DNA from: SIG440 sp045596485
GTDB lineage: Bacteria; Bacillota; Clostridia; Monoglobales; Monoglobaceae
Reading direction: 5' to 3'
DNA: 5,667 bases
Assembly: GCA_045596485.1 (NCBI GenBank)
Contig: JAZOCL010000054.1
Location: 1-5,667, forward strand
Shown here one piece after another: positions 1 to 5,185 of this stretch (position 1 is the first letter of the stretch; each line of letters starts with the position of its first letter). The notes beneath the pieces are model-generated. The model was not told the DNA's origin, did no database searches, and worked only from the letters and a program-made list of their open reading frames with translations. A program made the position numbers and the translations under genes.

Positions 1-973
1 CATAATACTTGTCACCCTTAAGTCCGCAATAATTGACCCAGGAAATCTTGTCGTTTGCAGCCAGGTATTCGGCAACAGCCTGTGCATTGCTGCAATGACG
101 CTCCATTCTCAGGGGAAGTGTTTCAAGACCCAGATTCAGCAGAAAAGCATTGTGAGGCGAGGGAATTGAGCCAAGGTCTCGCATTACCTGTGCTGTAAGC
201 TTTGTGATGTATGCCGCCTTGCCGAATTTTTCTGTATATGTAATTCCGTGATATGATTCGTCGGGAGTTGTGAGGCCGGGGAACTTTCCGCTTGCTGCCC
301 AGTCAAAGTTTCCGCTGTCAACAACAGCGCCGCCAACCTGTGTTGCATGACCGTCCATATACTTTGTTGTTGAGTGAACAACAATGTCTGCTCCCCATTC
401 AAAGGGACGGCAGTTTATGGGAGTTGCAAAGGTATTGTCAATAATCAGGGGAACCTGATGTGCGTGAGCAACCTTTGCCCATTTCTCGATGTCAAGAACC
501 ACAAGTGCAGGGTTTGCAATTGTTTCGCCGAACACCGCCTTTGTGTTTTCACGGAAGGCAGCGTTCAGGGTTTCTTCGTCGCTGTCAGGGTCAACAAAGG
601 TAACCTCAATGCCCAGCTTCTTCATTGTAACGCCAAAAAGATTGAAGGTTCCGCCGTAAACCGACGAAGAGCAAACAAAATGGTCGCCTGCATTACAAAT
701 GTTGAAAATTGAATAAAAGCAAGCCGCCTGCCCCGATGATGTAAGCATTGCCGCAACGCCGCCTTCAAGGTCAGCAATCTTTGCAGCCACAGCATCGTTT
801 GTGGGATTTGCAAGACGGGTATAAAAGTATCCGCTTTCTTCAAGGTCAAAAAGTTTGCCCATCTGTTCGGTTGAGCCGTACTTCCAGGTTGTGCTCTGAT
901 ATATAGGGAGAACTCTGGGTTCTCCGTTTTTGGGGGTGTAGCCCGACTGGATGCATTTTGTTTCTATTCTCAT
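1..973 (-). CDS. metY: O-acetylhomoserine sulfhydrylase (O-acetylhomoserine aminocarboxypropyltransferase), C-terminus cut by window edge
   Basis: PLP-dependent Cys/Met-metabolism enzyme of the cytoplasm. The family makes homocysteine and acetate from O-acetyl-L-homoserine and sulfide (direct sulfhydrylation in methionine synthesis). I translated it from ATG 971-973; 324 codons are visible and roughly the last 100 residues of a ~425-residue family are missing. The start is fixed by AGGAGG 8 nt upstream. Visible hallmarks are an N-terminal TKCIQSGYTP segment, Y51-T-R53 followed by NPTND, SSGQAA at 79-84 (phosphate binding), SSSVYGGTFNLF at 102-113, ETIANPALVVLDIE, DNTFATP at 179-185 with the PLP-pyridine Asp179, and HSTTKYMDGH with the Schiff-base Lys204. 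The ETIANP and GGTFNLF segments favour the O-acetylhomoserine sulfhydrylase branch over MetB/MetC. Cystathionine-type activity cannot be excluded from sequence alone, but the family call is secure. It has its own promoter and appears to be transcribed separately from the upstream minus-strand gene. Confidence 0.93.
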   Translation of the reverse strand, partial: MRIETKCIQSGYTPKNGEPRVLPIYQSTTWKYGSTEQMGKLFDLEESGYFYTRLANPTNDAVAAKIADLEGGVAAMLTSSGQAACFYSIFNICNAGDHFVCSSSVYGGTFNLFGVTMKKLGIEVTFVDPDSDEETLNAAFRENTKAVFGETIANPALVVLDIEKWAKVAHAHQVPLIIDNTFATPINCRPFEWGADIVVHSTTKYMDGHATQVGGAVVDSGNFDWAASGKFPGLTTPDESYHGITYTEKFGKAAYITKLTAQVMRDLGSIPSPHNAFLLNLGLETLPLRMERHCSNAQAVAEYLAANDKISWVNYCGLKGDKYY

Positions 974-1003
974 TGGTAATTCCTCCTCTGTCTGATTAAG
1001 TTA

Positions 1004-1032
1004 ATTTTACTCTCTTCACAAAAAAAAGTCAA
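1004..1032 (-). promoter_or_regulatory. Sigma-A promoter of metY
   Basis: On the minus strand, -35 TTGACT (1027-1032) and -10 TAAAAT (1004-1009) are separated by exactly 17 bp. Transcription would start near 997, giving a leader of about 25 nt before the ATG at 973. That is too short for an S-box (SAM) riboswitch or T-box, so any control is probably at the DNA level. A second TTGACT lies 16 bp further upstream (1043-1048) next to the 8-bp palindrome ACTATAGT (1038-1045), which could be an operator. The repressor or activator is not identifiable from sequence. Confidence 0.75.
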
Positions 1033-1073
1033 GGAAAACTATAGTCAAACGGTGATTTTTGTGATACAATGGT

Positions 1074-1535
1074 TTAAGCTGCATCCGATTGGCCGATAAT
1101 ATTGGAGATTTCGGTCACGGCGTGCATAAATCCGTTCATCTCGGTGGATGAAATATCCCCTGCGATTACGGTGTTTTCATATACAAAAACCCCTGCCAGA
1201 ACCTGGGAGCTTTCTGATTCCTTGTGGTTCAGAACACGGTAGGTATAGCGGGTCACCTTTTTGCCTCGGAAGGGCTCAAGGTCAAAGCCCGAATGCTTTT
1301 GGACGGCATTGTAGGTCTCATAAACCGCATCAAATTCGTCAGGAATTGTGAGATGGGTGATTTCACGTGGAGTTAGCTCAACCTGCCACCCAAGCTCCTC
1401 AAGATATTCAACAATCATCTTGTTTGTTGCATTATCAATGCTGAAAAGACCTATAATAATCATCAGGAGTACAACTGCAAAGGCAATGCTTGCAAAAATG
1501 TATCTGTATTTCCTTGCTGTCTGTGACGTAAGCAT
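1074..1535 (-). CDS. DUF4830-like single-pass membrane protein
   Basis: A 153-residue protein of unknown function. Residues 1-12 form a short basic cytoplasmic tail (RKYRY). Residues 13-33 are one hydrophobic helix (IFASIAFAVVLLMIIIGLFSI), and the rest is a soluble domain predicted outside the membrane. That domain has the order ELGWQVE, then a TIPDEFDAVYETYN segment, then GFDLEPFRGKKVTRYTYRV, then VYENTVIAGDISST near the C-terminus. From memory this order matches the clostridial DUF4830 family; no function is established that I know of. There is no cleavable signal or lipobox, so the helix is probably a signal anchor. The start is supported by GGGGAGG (1543-1549) 7 nt upstream of ATG. It is divergent from the pseudouridine synthase gene and followed 100 bp later by metY, which has its own promoter, so it may be monocistronic. 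Confidence 0.8.
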   Translation of the reverse strand: MLTSQTARKYRYIFASIAFAVVLLMIIIGLFSIDNATNKMIVEYLEELGWQVELTPREITHLTIPDEFDAVYETYNAVQKHSGFDLEPFRGKKVTRYTYRVLNHKESESSQVLAGVFVYENTVIAGDISSTEMNGFMHAVTEISNIIGQSDAA

Positions 1536-1558
1536 ATGAAAACCTCCCCATTTTGTTG

Positions 1559-1579
1559 AAAAACGGCGGCTCTGCCGCC
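1559..1579 (-). terminator. GC-rich hairpin plus T-tract in the leader of the DUF4830-like gene
   Basis: A perfect 6-bp GGCGGC/GCCGCC stem (1565-1570 with 1574-1579) has a 3-nt loop. Read on the minus strand it is followed by G and TTTTT (1559-1563), the layout of an intrinsic terminator. It lies 24 nt before the DUF4830-like start, between two divergent genes, so it does not end any visible gene. It could be an attenuator in the leader, a stop for antisense transcripts leaving the pseudouridine synthase gene, or a chance GC hairpin. No convincing promoter for the minus gene was found. Confidence 0.4.
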
Positions 1580-1610
1580 TTATCTAATATATGCAAGGAG
1601 TGTGAGCCTT

Positions 1611-2318
1611 ATGCGGCTTGACAGATTTTTGGCGGAGTGCGGTCTTGGCACTCGAACCGAGGTCAAAAAATTGATTCGCTCAGGAGCGGTTTCGGTAAAC
1701 GGCAAAGCCGTCACAAAGGGTGACCTTCACGTGGATCCCAATACCGACATCATCACAGCCTTCGGTCAAGAAGCTGTTTACCGTGAGTTTGTTTATCTTA
1801 TGCTCAACAAGCCTCAGGGCTACATTTCTGCCACCCGTGACGGAAGAACCCCAACTGTTATGGCTCTTGTGCCCGAAGAATATCTCCATTTTGAACCCTT
1901 TCCCGTGGGTCGCCTTGACATTGACACCGAAGGACTTCTTCTTCTCACCAATGACGGAGATTTGGCACACCGTCTTCTGTCCCCCAAAAAGCATATTCCA
2001 AAGACCTATGTGGCACAGCTTGAAAAGGAAATATGCGATACTGATATAGCAGCCTTCAAAAGGGGCGTAACCCTTGACGACGGCTACAAAACCCTGCCTG
2101 CAGAGCTCAGGACGCTCTCAGTCGATGATGGCTTTTGGGCTGAAATTGTAATACACGAAGGAAAGTTCCATCAGGTAAAGCGAATGTTCGAAGCGGTGGG
2201 AAATCGTGTTCTCTACCTGAAGCGCACAAAAATGAATTGTCTTTCTCTCGACGAAGAGCTCCCCTTGGGACAAGCTCGTGAGCTGACCGAAGAAGAAATG
2301 AAGCTTTTAATTCCCTGA
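1611..2318 (+). CDS. rsuA: RsuA-family 16S rRNA pseudouridine synthase
   Basis: Isomerises a uridine in 16S rRNA (position 516 in E. coli numbering) to pseudouridine during small-subunit assembly. It is 235 residues, close to the usual RsuA length. Residues 1 to about 45 form an S4 RNA-binding domain (MRLDRFLAECGLGTRTEVKKLI, then GAVSVNGK). The catalytic domain has YLMLNKPQGYISAT at 62-75, PVGRLDIDTEGLLLLTNDG with catalytic Asp103, and a C-terminal EGKFHQVKRMFEAVGNRV segment typical of the RsuA/RluB/E/F group. The reading frame is open to a GTG at 1602, but AGGAG (1596-1600) lies 1 nt from that GTG and 10 nt from ATG 1611. The ATG gives the canonical MRLDRFLA start and puts the catalytic Asp almost exactly where E. 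coli RsuA has it (102). RluB-type specificity for 23S rRNA is the main alternative; the short length and lack of extensions favour RsuA. Confidence 0.9.
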   Translation: MRLDRFLAECGLGTRTEVKKLIRSGAVSVNGKAVTKGDLHVDPNTDIITAFGQEAVYREFVYLMLNKPQGYISATRDGRTPTVMALVPEEYLHFEPFPVGRLDIDTEGLLLLTNDGDLAHRLLSPKKHIPKTYVAQLEKEICDTDIAAFKRGVTLDDGYKTLPAELRTLSVDDGFWAEIVIHEGKFHQVKRMFEAVGNRVLYLKRTKMNCLSLDEELPLGQARELTEEEMKLLIP

Positions 2319-2330
2319 TGCAACAATTGT

Positions 2331-2345
2331 TTGAACAATGTTCAA
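2331..2345. promoter_or_regulatory. 15-bp palindrome upstream of the pyridoxamine kinase gene
   Basis: TTGAACA-A-TGTTCAA is a perfect inverted repeat with one central base. It overlaps by one base a second palindrome, AACAATTGTT (2322-2331). It begins 13 bp after the pseudouridine synthase stop and 63 bp before the kinase start, a plausible operator position. No good sigma-A promoter could be assigned beside it and no regulator is visible, so the function is inferred from symmetry only. Confidence 0.35.
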
Positions 2346-2367
2346 AACATTCTTGATAACATTTATG

Positions 2368-2407
2368 GAGCGGTACACCGCCGCTCAAAAAAAGCGAGGC
2401 GTTTTTT
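2368..2407 (+). terminator. Terminator/alternative-hairpin region between rsuA-like gene and the kinase
   Basis: Two overlapping hairpins can form. The 5' one pairs GAGCGG (2368-2373) with CCGCTC (2381-2386). The 3' one pairs CGCCGC (2379-2384) with GC and GGCG in 2394-2401 around a two-base bulge, and is followed by TTTTTT (2402-2407), the form of an intrinsic terminator for the upstream gene. They share 2379-2386 and cannot form together. The 3' arm contains GAGG, the only Shine-Dalgarno candidate for the kinase, and the U-tract touches its ATG at 2408. Confidence 0.5.
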
Positions 2408-3277
2408 ATGATTCCAAACTACATACCCAGAGTTATTACCGTCAACGACCTGTCAGGCTTTTGCCGTGTTTCTCTCGCGGAGGCAATGTCAATTCTTTCG
2501 TCAATGGGGGTCGAGGCTTGTCCTCTGCCTACGGCGGTTCTCTCCACCCACACCTATCACTTTAAGGACTACACCTTTTGTGACCTGACCGACGAAATGC
2601 CGAAAATTCTCAGGCATTGGCTTGATTTGGGAATAAAATTCAACGGAATCTGCACAGGATATATGGGTAGCTCACGGCAGATTGAAATTCTTTCCGAGTT
2701 TATAAAGGCAGAGAAAAACCCTGATTTTATAACGGTTATCGACCCTGTTCTTGGAGACAATGACTTGTCCGAGGCTGAAACTGTTTATTATGACCGAATG
2801 AATGACCTTCTGCTTTCAATGAAAAAGTTTGTGGGACTTGCGGACGTTATTACACCAAATCTAACCGAGGCCTGCCTGCTCCTTGACCGCAAATATCCAA
2901 AACGCCCCGTAACCGAGGCCGAAGTCACCGAAATGCTTTATTCTCTTTCGGAGTTGGGGCCTGAGAAAATTGCCATTACTTCTGTTATGATCGACGACAA
3001 AAAGATGACCGTTGGGGTTCTGGACAAAACCAAAAATCAGACCGCATTTCTGGACTGCGGCTATGTTGACCGACCCTTCCACGGCACAGGGGATATTTTT
3101 GCCGCAGTGCTCACAGGCGGCTTGGTTCACGGAAAGTCAATGATTGAGGCATCTGCCCTTGCTGTCGACTTTGTGAAGGCCGCAATTGCCGAAACCTTGA
3201 AGTACCCTGAAATAAAAATTGAGCACGGCGCAATTTTTGAGCCAATTCTTGCAAGGTTTTTCAGCGAAAGGCTGTAA
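2408..3277 (+). CDS. Pyridoxamine/pyridoxal kinase (ribokinase-like PdxK/PdxY type)
   Basis: Cytoplasmic salvage kinase that phosphorylates pyridoxamine or pyridoxal with ATP to make the PLP precursors. It is 289 residues, normal for the family. Visible features are the N-terminal VITVNDLSGFCRVSL (substrate pocket), PTAVLSTHTYHF at 41-52, a GICTGYMGSSRQ segment at 80-91, DPVLGDND at 112-119, TPNLTEACLLL from 149, and FHGTGDIFAAVLTGGL with the anion-hole GTG at 226-228 and catalytic base Asp229. The TPNLTEA and GTGD signatures secure the fold. The PTAVLSTHT and GYMGS patterns favour vitamin B6 kinases over ThiD hydroxymethylpyrimidine kinases. ATG follows GAGG at 8-nt spacing, although that site is buried in a terminator-like hairpin. 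PLP made by salvage would feed enzymes such as MetY nearby, but the two are not co-transcribed and the link is only thematic. Confidence 0.88.
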   Translation: MIPNYIPRVITVNDLSGFCRVSLAEAMSILSSMGVEACPLPTAVLSTHTYHFKDYTFCDLTDEMPKILRHWLDLGIKFNGICTGYMGSSRQIEILSEFIKAEKNPDFITVIDPVLGDNDLSEAETVYYDRMNDLLLSMKKFVGLADVITPNLTEACLLLDRKYPKRPVTEAEVTEMLYSLSELGPEKIAITSVMIDDKKMTVGVLDKTKNQTAFLDCGYVDRPFHGTGDIFAAVLTGGLVHGKSMIEASALAVDFVKAAIAETLKYPEIKIEHGAIFEPILARFFSERL

Positions 3278-3307
3278 GCACCTTCCCTCTTTTTCCTGTG
3301 ATACAAT

Positions 3308-3345
3308 AAAAGGGGCTGTTTAAAAACATCGTTTTTAAACAGCCC
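3308..3345 (-). terminator. Perfect 15-bp hairpin, intrinsic terminator downstream of the kinase and maoC-like genes
   Basis: GGGCTGTTTAAAAAC (3313-3327) pairs perfectly with 3331-3345 around a 3-nt ATC loop. On the minus strand the stem is followed by C and TTTT (3308-3312), so the best termination direction is minus, catching transcripts from the MaoC side. On the plus strand it lies 36 nt after the kinase stop and its 3' arm is not followed by a T-run, though the internal T-stretch may let it work both ways. Confidence 0.65.
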
Positions 3346-3378
3346 TACAATTTGGGGATAGGTAAAATTGATTCGAAA

Positions 3379-3456
3379 CGCACAAACTGAGCCAAAACCG
3401 TGGCTTTGGGGTGTCCGAAGGTGTACTGGTGTACACCGGGCGGCGGGGTTTGTGTG
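3379..3456. other. Structured intergenic element with three-way-junction folding potential
   Basis: CGCACAAAC (3379-3387) pairs with GTTTGTGTG (3448-3456) over 9 bp with one G-U. The outer stem encloses two local hairpins: AGCCA/TGGCT (3390-3394 with 3401-3405, 6-nt loop) and GGTGTAC/GTACACC (3420-3426 with 3431-3437, 4-nt loop). The fold was found by eye and is possible on either strand. The block is more GC-rich than the flanking DNA and lies between two terminator hairpins. It may be a small RNA, the folded 3' end of a transcript, or one copy of a dispersed intergenic repeat; it matches no RNA family that I recognise. Confidence 0.35.
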
Positions 3457-3479
3457 TAGCAAAAAGTCTCAAGAAAGCA

Positions 3480-3508
3480 GAAAAATTGCATCTTTGATGC
3501 AATTTTTC
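3480..3508. terminator. Perfect 13-bp AT-rich hairpin, probable bidirectional terminator
   Basis: GAAAAATTGCATC (3480-3492) pairs perfectly with 3496-3508 around a TTT loop. Each strand reads a GCATC core stem followed by a T5 tract within the 3' arm, the symmetrical layout of a terminator serving convergent genes. An overlapping alternative pairing exists between AGCAGAAAA (3476-3484) and TTTTCTGCT (3519-3527). Confidence 0.6.
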
Positions 3509-3630
3509 AATCAATTGATTTTCTGCTGGGTAAAGTCCTACATCCTTTGATTTCCCCGACTTTTCCCCACAAATTTCTTGAATTTTTCTATGTCAAACAT
3601 GATGCTCTCGTCACTTCAATACGTACAAAT

Positions 3631-4068
3631 TTATATTATATCACATTTACATTTTACAATCATTTCAGTTACGTCCGTGAGCACAAGCTCACCGCTTTGG
3701 TTATAGACTTCGATAGAAAGTTCAACAATTCCGTTCCTTGCATTTCGCTTTGTCAGCCCTGTAATTCTCCCCTTGCCCGTCAGAACATCCTCGGCAAAAA
3801 CAGGCTTCATCCATTCAATTTTTGTTGATTTTCCTGCAATCAGCTCATCCCCTGCCAAATCAATCTCAAGATATTTCGCCCACACCGCCATAAATGACAT
3901 AACACCGGGGGCAATCAAGCCCCCGAAGTGGGTTGTTTTTGCATATTTTTCGTCGGTATGAAGAGGAATGTTATCATACTTTTTTGCAAAAGCAAGCATT
4001 TCGCTTTTTTCAATAATCGCAGGCGAAATTTCTATCACATCGCCTAAACTGAATTCTTCAAAGTACAT
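3631..4068 (-). CDS. MaoC-family (R)-specific enoyl hydratase-like protein
   Basis: Hot-dog-fold protein of 145 residues, the usual size for a stand-alone MaoC domain. The family hydrates enoyl-CoA to 3-hydroxyacyl-CoA, but many members have other acyl-CoA substrates, so the substrate is not assigned. The hydratase-2 motif is intact: Y31-D32-N-I-P35-L-H37-T-D39, with catalytic Asp32 and His37, followed by FGGLIAPGVMS (48-58), the acyl-binding helix segment. The C-terminal half has the expected MKPVFAEDVLTGKGRI and GIVELSIEVYNQSGELV strands. The frame is open further upstream to about 4158, but AGGAGG (4074-4079) sits 5 nt before ATG 4066-4068, and the extra 30 residues would read through a repeat and promoter, so the shorter form is chosen. 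Its promoter seems to derive from a degenerate copy of the neighbouring repeat. The gene converges on the kinase gene. Confidence 0.85.
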   Translation of the reverse strand: MYFEEFSLGDVIEISPAIIEKSEMLAFAKKYDNIPLHTDEKYAKTTHFGGLIAPGVMSFMAVWAKYLEIDLAGDELIAGKSTKIEWMKPVFAEDVLTGKGRITGLTKRNARNGIVELSIEVYNQSGELVLTDVTEMIVKCKCDII

Positions 4069-4105
4069 TTTTTCCTCCTGTTCTTCTATAATCCCTCCGA
4101 GTTTG

Positions 4106-4160
4106 TTTCGGCGATATTCGACATCCCTACTATAAAGACTGTATAATCTAGATGCCAATC
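4106..4160 (-). repeat. Degenerate junction repeat next to maoC (copy 1)
   Basis: Diverged version of the repeats at 4602-4660 and 5186-5244. Its gene-proximal end (4106-4124) matches 16 of 19 bases of the copy upstream of 5178, including ATTCGACAT. Its distal end has TCTAGATGCCAATC where the good copies have TTTAGATGCAACC. The middle is diverged and contains the maoC promoter candidate. It is the outermost member of the set, abutting the housekeeping region. Confidence 0.5.
4129..4158 (-). promoter_or_regulatory. Sigma-A promoter candidate of the MaoC-like gene
   Basis: On the minus strand, -35 TTGGCA (4153-4158) and -10 TATAGT (4129-4134), each one base off consensus, are separated by 18 bp. 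Transcription would start near 4122, giving a leader of roughly 54 nt to the ATG at 4068. The promoter lies wholly inside the degenerate repeat copy at 4106-4160, and the better-conserved copies elsewhere lack equivalent hexamers. Confidence 0.5.
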
Positions 4161-4170
4161 TTTTTTATGA

Positions 4171-4199
4171 ATTGCGACATATAAGGTTTAGATGCAATC
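4171..4199 (-). repeat. Junction repeat, distal half only (copy 2)
   Basis: A 29-bp block that matches the distal 29 bp of the full copies at 26-27 positions, including TAAGGTTTAGATGCAA. The gene-proximal half is absent and replaced by copy 1 just beyond it, so a truncated and a degenerate copy stand in tandem between the WapI-like ORF and maoC. Confidence 0.75.
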
Positions 4200-4239
4200 C
4201 TTATCAATCAAAGGTTTGTGTTGAGTGAGAACCAAAAAA

Positions 4240-4593
4240 TCATTTTAATCTCTTAATTAAGTTTGTAATAACTGTTTGGTCGGCATTCATTTCAAACATA
4301 AGATAATTATTGCGAAAAGTAAAACCCAACTGCCCACTTATTTTCATATGTCCATACTTCGTCTTTTCAAAATATATAAATGAATCTGAATCCATATCTA
4401 AAAATCTAAATTCACCTTGTTCTGACTTATCTAACTCTTCCAAAGAAGATATATAATCTATTAAATTGCTATCTTCTATACAATAAGCAAACTGACCTGA
4501 AAAATCTTTCACTCTAACTTGTATCATTAATTCACCATTTTCAAGTTTGTATATATCAAACAAATTGTCACTATTCTGATATAAACATTCCAT
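4240..4593 (-). CDS. Small WapI-like immunity protein candidate
   Basis: Soluble protein of 117 residues with no signal or membrane segment. The pattern MIQVRVKDFSGQFAYCIEDSNLIDYISSLEEL (split here as residues 23-35 and 36-54), a central acidic strand region, Y80-G81-H82-M-K-I-S-G-Q-L-G at 80-90, then YLMFEMNADQTVITNLI at 97-113 resembles my memory of the WapI family of immunity proteins, which bind and neutralise a cognate contact-dependent toxin in the cytoplasm. This is recall of a pattern, not a search result. The start ATG 4591-4593 has AAAGGAG (4603-4609) at 9-nt spacing, inside a repeat copy. The gene is AT-rich compared with metY or the kinase, which suggests transfer. No toxin gene is adjacent in this window, so it may be an orphan immunity gene or lie downstream of a toxin beyond the right edge. 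Confidence 0.6.
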   Translation of the reverse strand: MECLYQNSDNLFDIYKLENGELMIQVRVKDFSGQFAYCIEDSNLIDYISSLEELDKSEQGEFRFLDMDSDSFIYFEKTKYGHMKISGQLGFTFRNNYLMFEMNADQTVITNLIKRLK

Positions 4594-4601
4594 TATATAT
4601 T

Positions 4602-4660
4602 TCTCCTTTCGACATCATTCGACATATTTACATTGCGATACATAAGGTTTAGATGCAACC
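4602..4660 (-). repeat. Full-length junction repeat (copy 3), upstream of the WapI-like gene
   Basis: 59 bp with 53 identities to the copy at 5186-5244, no gaps. From the gene-proximal end it contains the AAAGGAGA ribosome binding site of the next ORF, a CGACAT-rich segment and the AAGGTTTAGATGCAACC core. It occupies most of the 105-bp gap between two ORFs. The GGTT/AACC ends of the core can pair around a TAGATGC loop, but weakly. Confidence 0.85.
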
Positions 4661-4698
4661 GATTATAAAAAGTGGCTAATAGCAATAGTAGAACTAAA

Positions 4699-5178
4699 TT
4701 ATATATTGCTGTGTATAAAAAACAGTGTTTTTGTCTGCACATCAAAAAAGTAAACATCATAGTCCCAATACTTATGTTCTTCTTCCGTTTCATTATTTTC
4801 AATATAAAAATAATCTTCAGTATCTATTATATTTCTTTGAAAATCATACTTATCCTTATAATCGACATACTCAAGCCAACCCTCAAAATTATCAAAATAG
4901 CCATTTAGTTCCGTTATATTGTCAGGTGCTACAGGCTTAAAGTATGGACTGTTTTTTACTTCTTCCAAAATATTTTCTTGTTTAACATAATAGTACTTAC
5001 AGTAATCTATATAGTCTTGGAAACCGTCACTATAGTAGCAATCAGAAGTATCGGATTGTGGTAAACTCGCAATAACAGGGTTTTCATAAACTATCGAAGA
5101 TAATTCATAGATTAAAAATCCTATTCCAATTAACACAACAACAAGAGCTGATAGAATTATTATAATTTTCTTTTTCAA
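4699..5178 (-). CDS. Membrane-anchored acidic protein of unknown function (TTG start)
   Basis: I do not recognise a family. The 159-residue protein starts MKKK and has a hydrophobic helix at about residues 4-24 (IIIILSALVVVLIGIGFLIY). No lipobox Cys or clear cleavage site follows, so it is probably a signal anchor with about 130 residues outside the membrane. The outer part is rich in Tyr, Asp and Glu (CKYYYVKQEN, EGWLEYVDYKDKYDF, YWDYDVYFFDVQTKTLFFIHSNI cut here at its first 20 residues), strongly acidic and likely compact. The frame is open to an ATG at 5199, but AAAGGAG (5187-5193) lies inside those codons and 8 nt before TTG 5176-5178, which gives a normal MKKK signal start. It lies in the same array as the WapI-like gene, separated by a repeat. 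A membrane-anchored immunity protein is a reasonable guess from context only. Confidence 0.65.
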   Translation of the reverse strand: MKKKIIIILSALVVVLIGIGFLIYELSSIVYENPVIASLPQSDTSDCYYSDGFQDYIDYCKYYYVKQENILEEVKNSPYFKPVAPDNITELNGYFDNFEGWLEYVDYKDKYDFQRNIIDTEDYFYIENNETEEEHKYWDYDVYFFDVQTKTLFFIHSNI

Positions 5179-5185
5179 ATTATCT

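Larger units (their letters stand above)
3278..3630. other. Convergent intergenic region, 353 bases, no convincing gene
   Basis: This gap separates the plus-strand kinase from the minus-strand MaoC gene. It holds a perfect 15-bp hairpin (3313-3345), a GC-rich element with three-way-junction potential (3379-3456) and a perfect 13-bp AT-rich hairpin (3480-3508). The remaining AT-rich part (3528-3630) contains a doubtful 20-codon minus-strand ORF. Short ORFs through the structured part have no ribosome binding site and proline/arginine-rich composition typical of translated noncoding GC-rich DNA. Confidence 0.7.

Noticed and set aside
374..849. ORFs of 75-112 codons on both strands inside the first kilobase
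   Set aside because: They are antisense or frame-shifted shadows of metY, which is fully open across 1-973 with intact family motifs.
1050..1069. Extended -10-like TGATACAAT on the plus strand near 1061-1069, recurring near 3298-3306
   Set aside because: No matching -35 in either place, and no plus-strand gene follows: the first would be antisense to the DUF4830-like gene and the second runs directly into a hairpin. Probably chance.
3368..3550. 60-codon plus-strand ORF (MIRNAQTEPKPW...) across the structured intergenic element
   Set aside because: No ribosome binding site, composition typical of translated GC-rich noncoding DNA, and it runs through two hairpins.
3538..3600. 20-codon minus-strand ORF starting MFDIEKFKKF downstream of maoC, with an extended -10 (TGATATAAT, 3635-3643) upstream
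   Set aside because: Lysine-rich start and promoter-like box are tempting, but the ribosome binding site is poor, no -35 is evident, and the box overlaps the AT-rich maoC stop. It could be a decayed gene start; not supported as a CDS.
4069..4158. 30-residue N-terminal extension of the MaoC-like protein
   Set aside because: It would translate the degenerate repeat and the promoter from a non-ATG start with no ribosome binding site; AGGAGG at 4074-4079 marks ATG 4068, and MaoC homology begins at that methionine.
4593..4802. 69-codon minus-strand ORF overlapping the membrane-anchored gene and a repeat
   Set aside because: Its upper part is a shifted-frame shadow of the C-terminal coding sequence of the gene at 4699-5178, and its lower part is repeat sequence. 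There is no ribosome binding site at its start. Only its last ten codons (MSNDVERRNI) are noted, as a possible mini-ORF.
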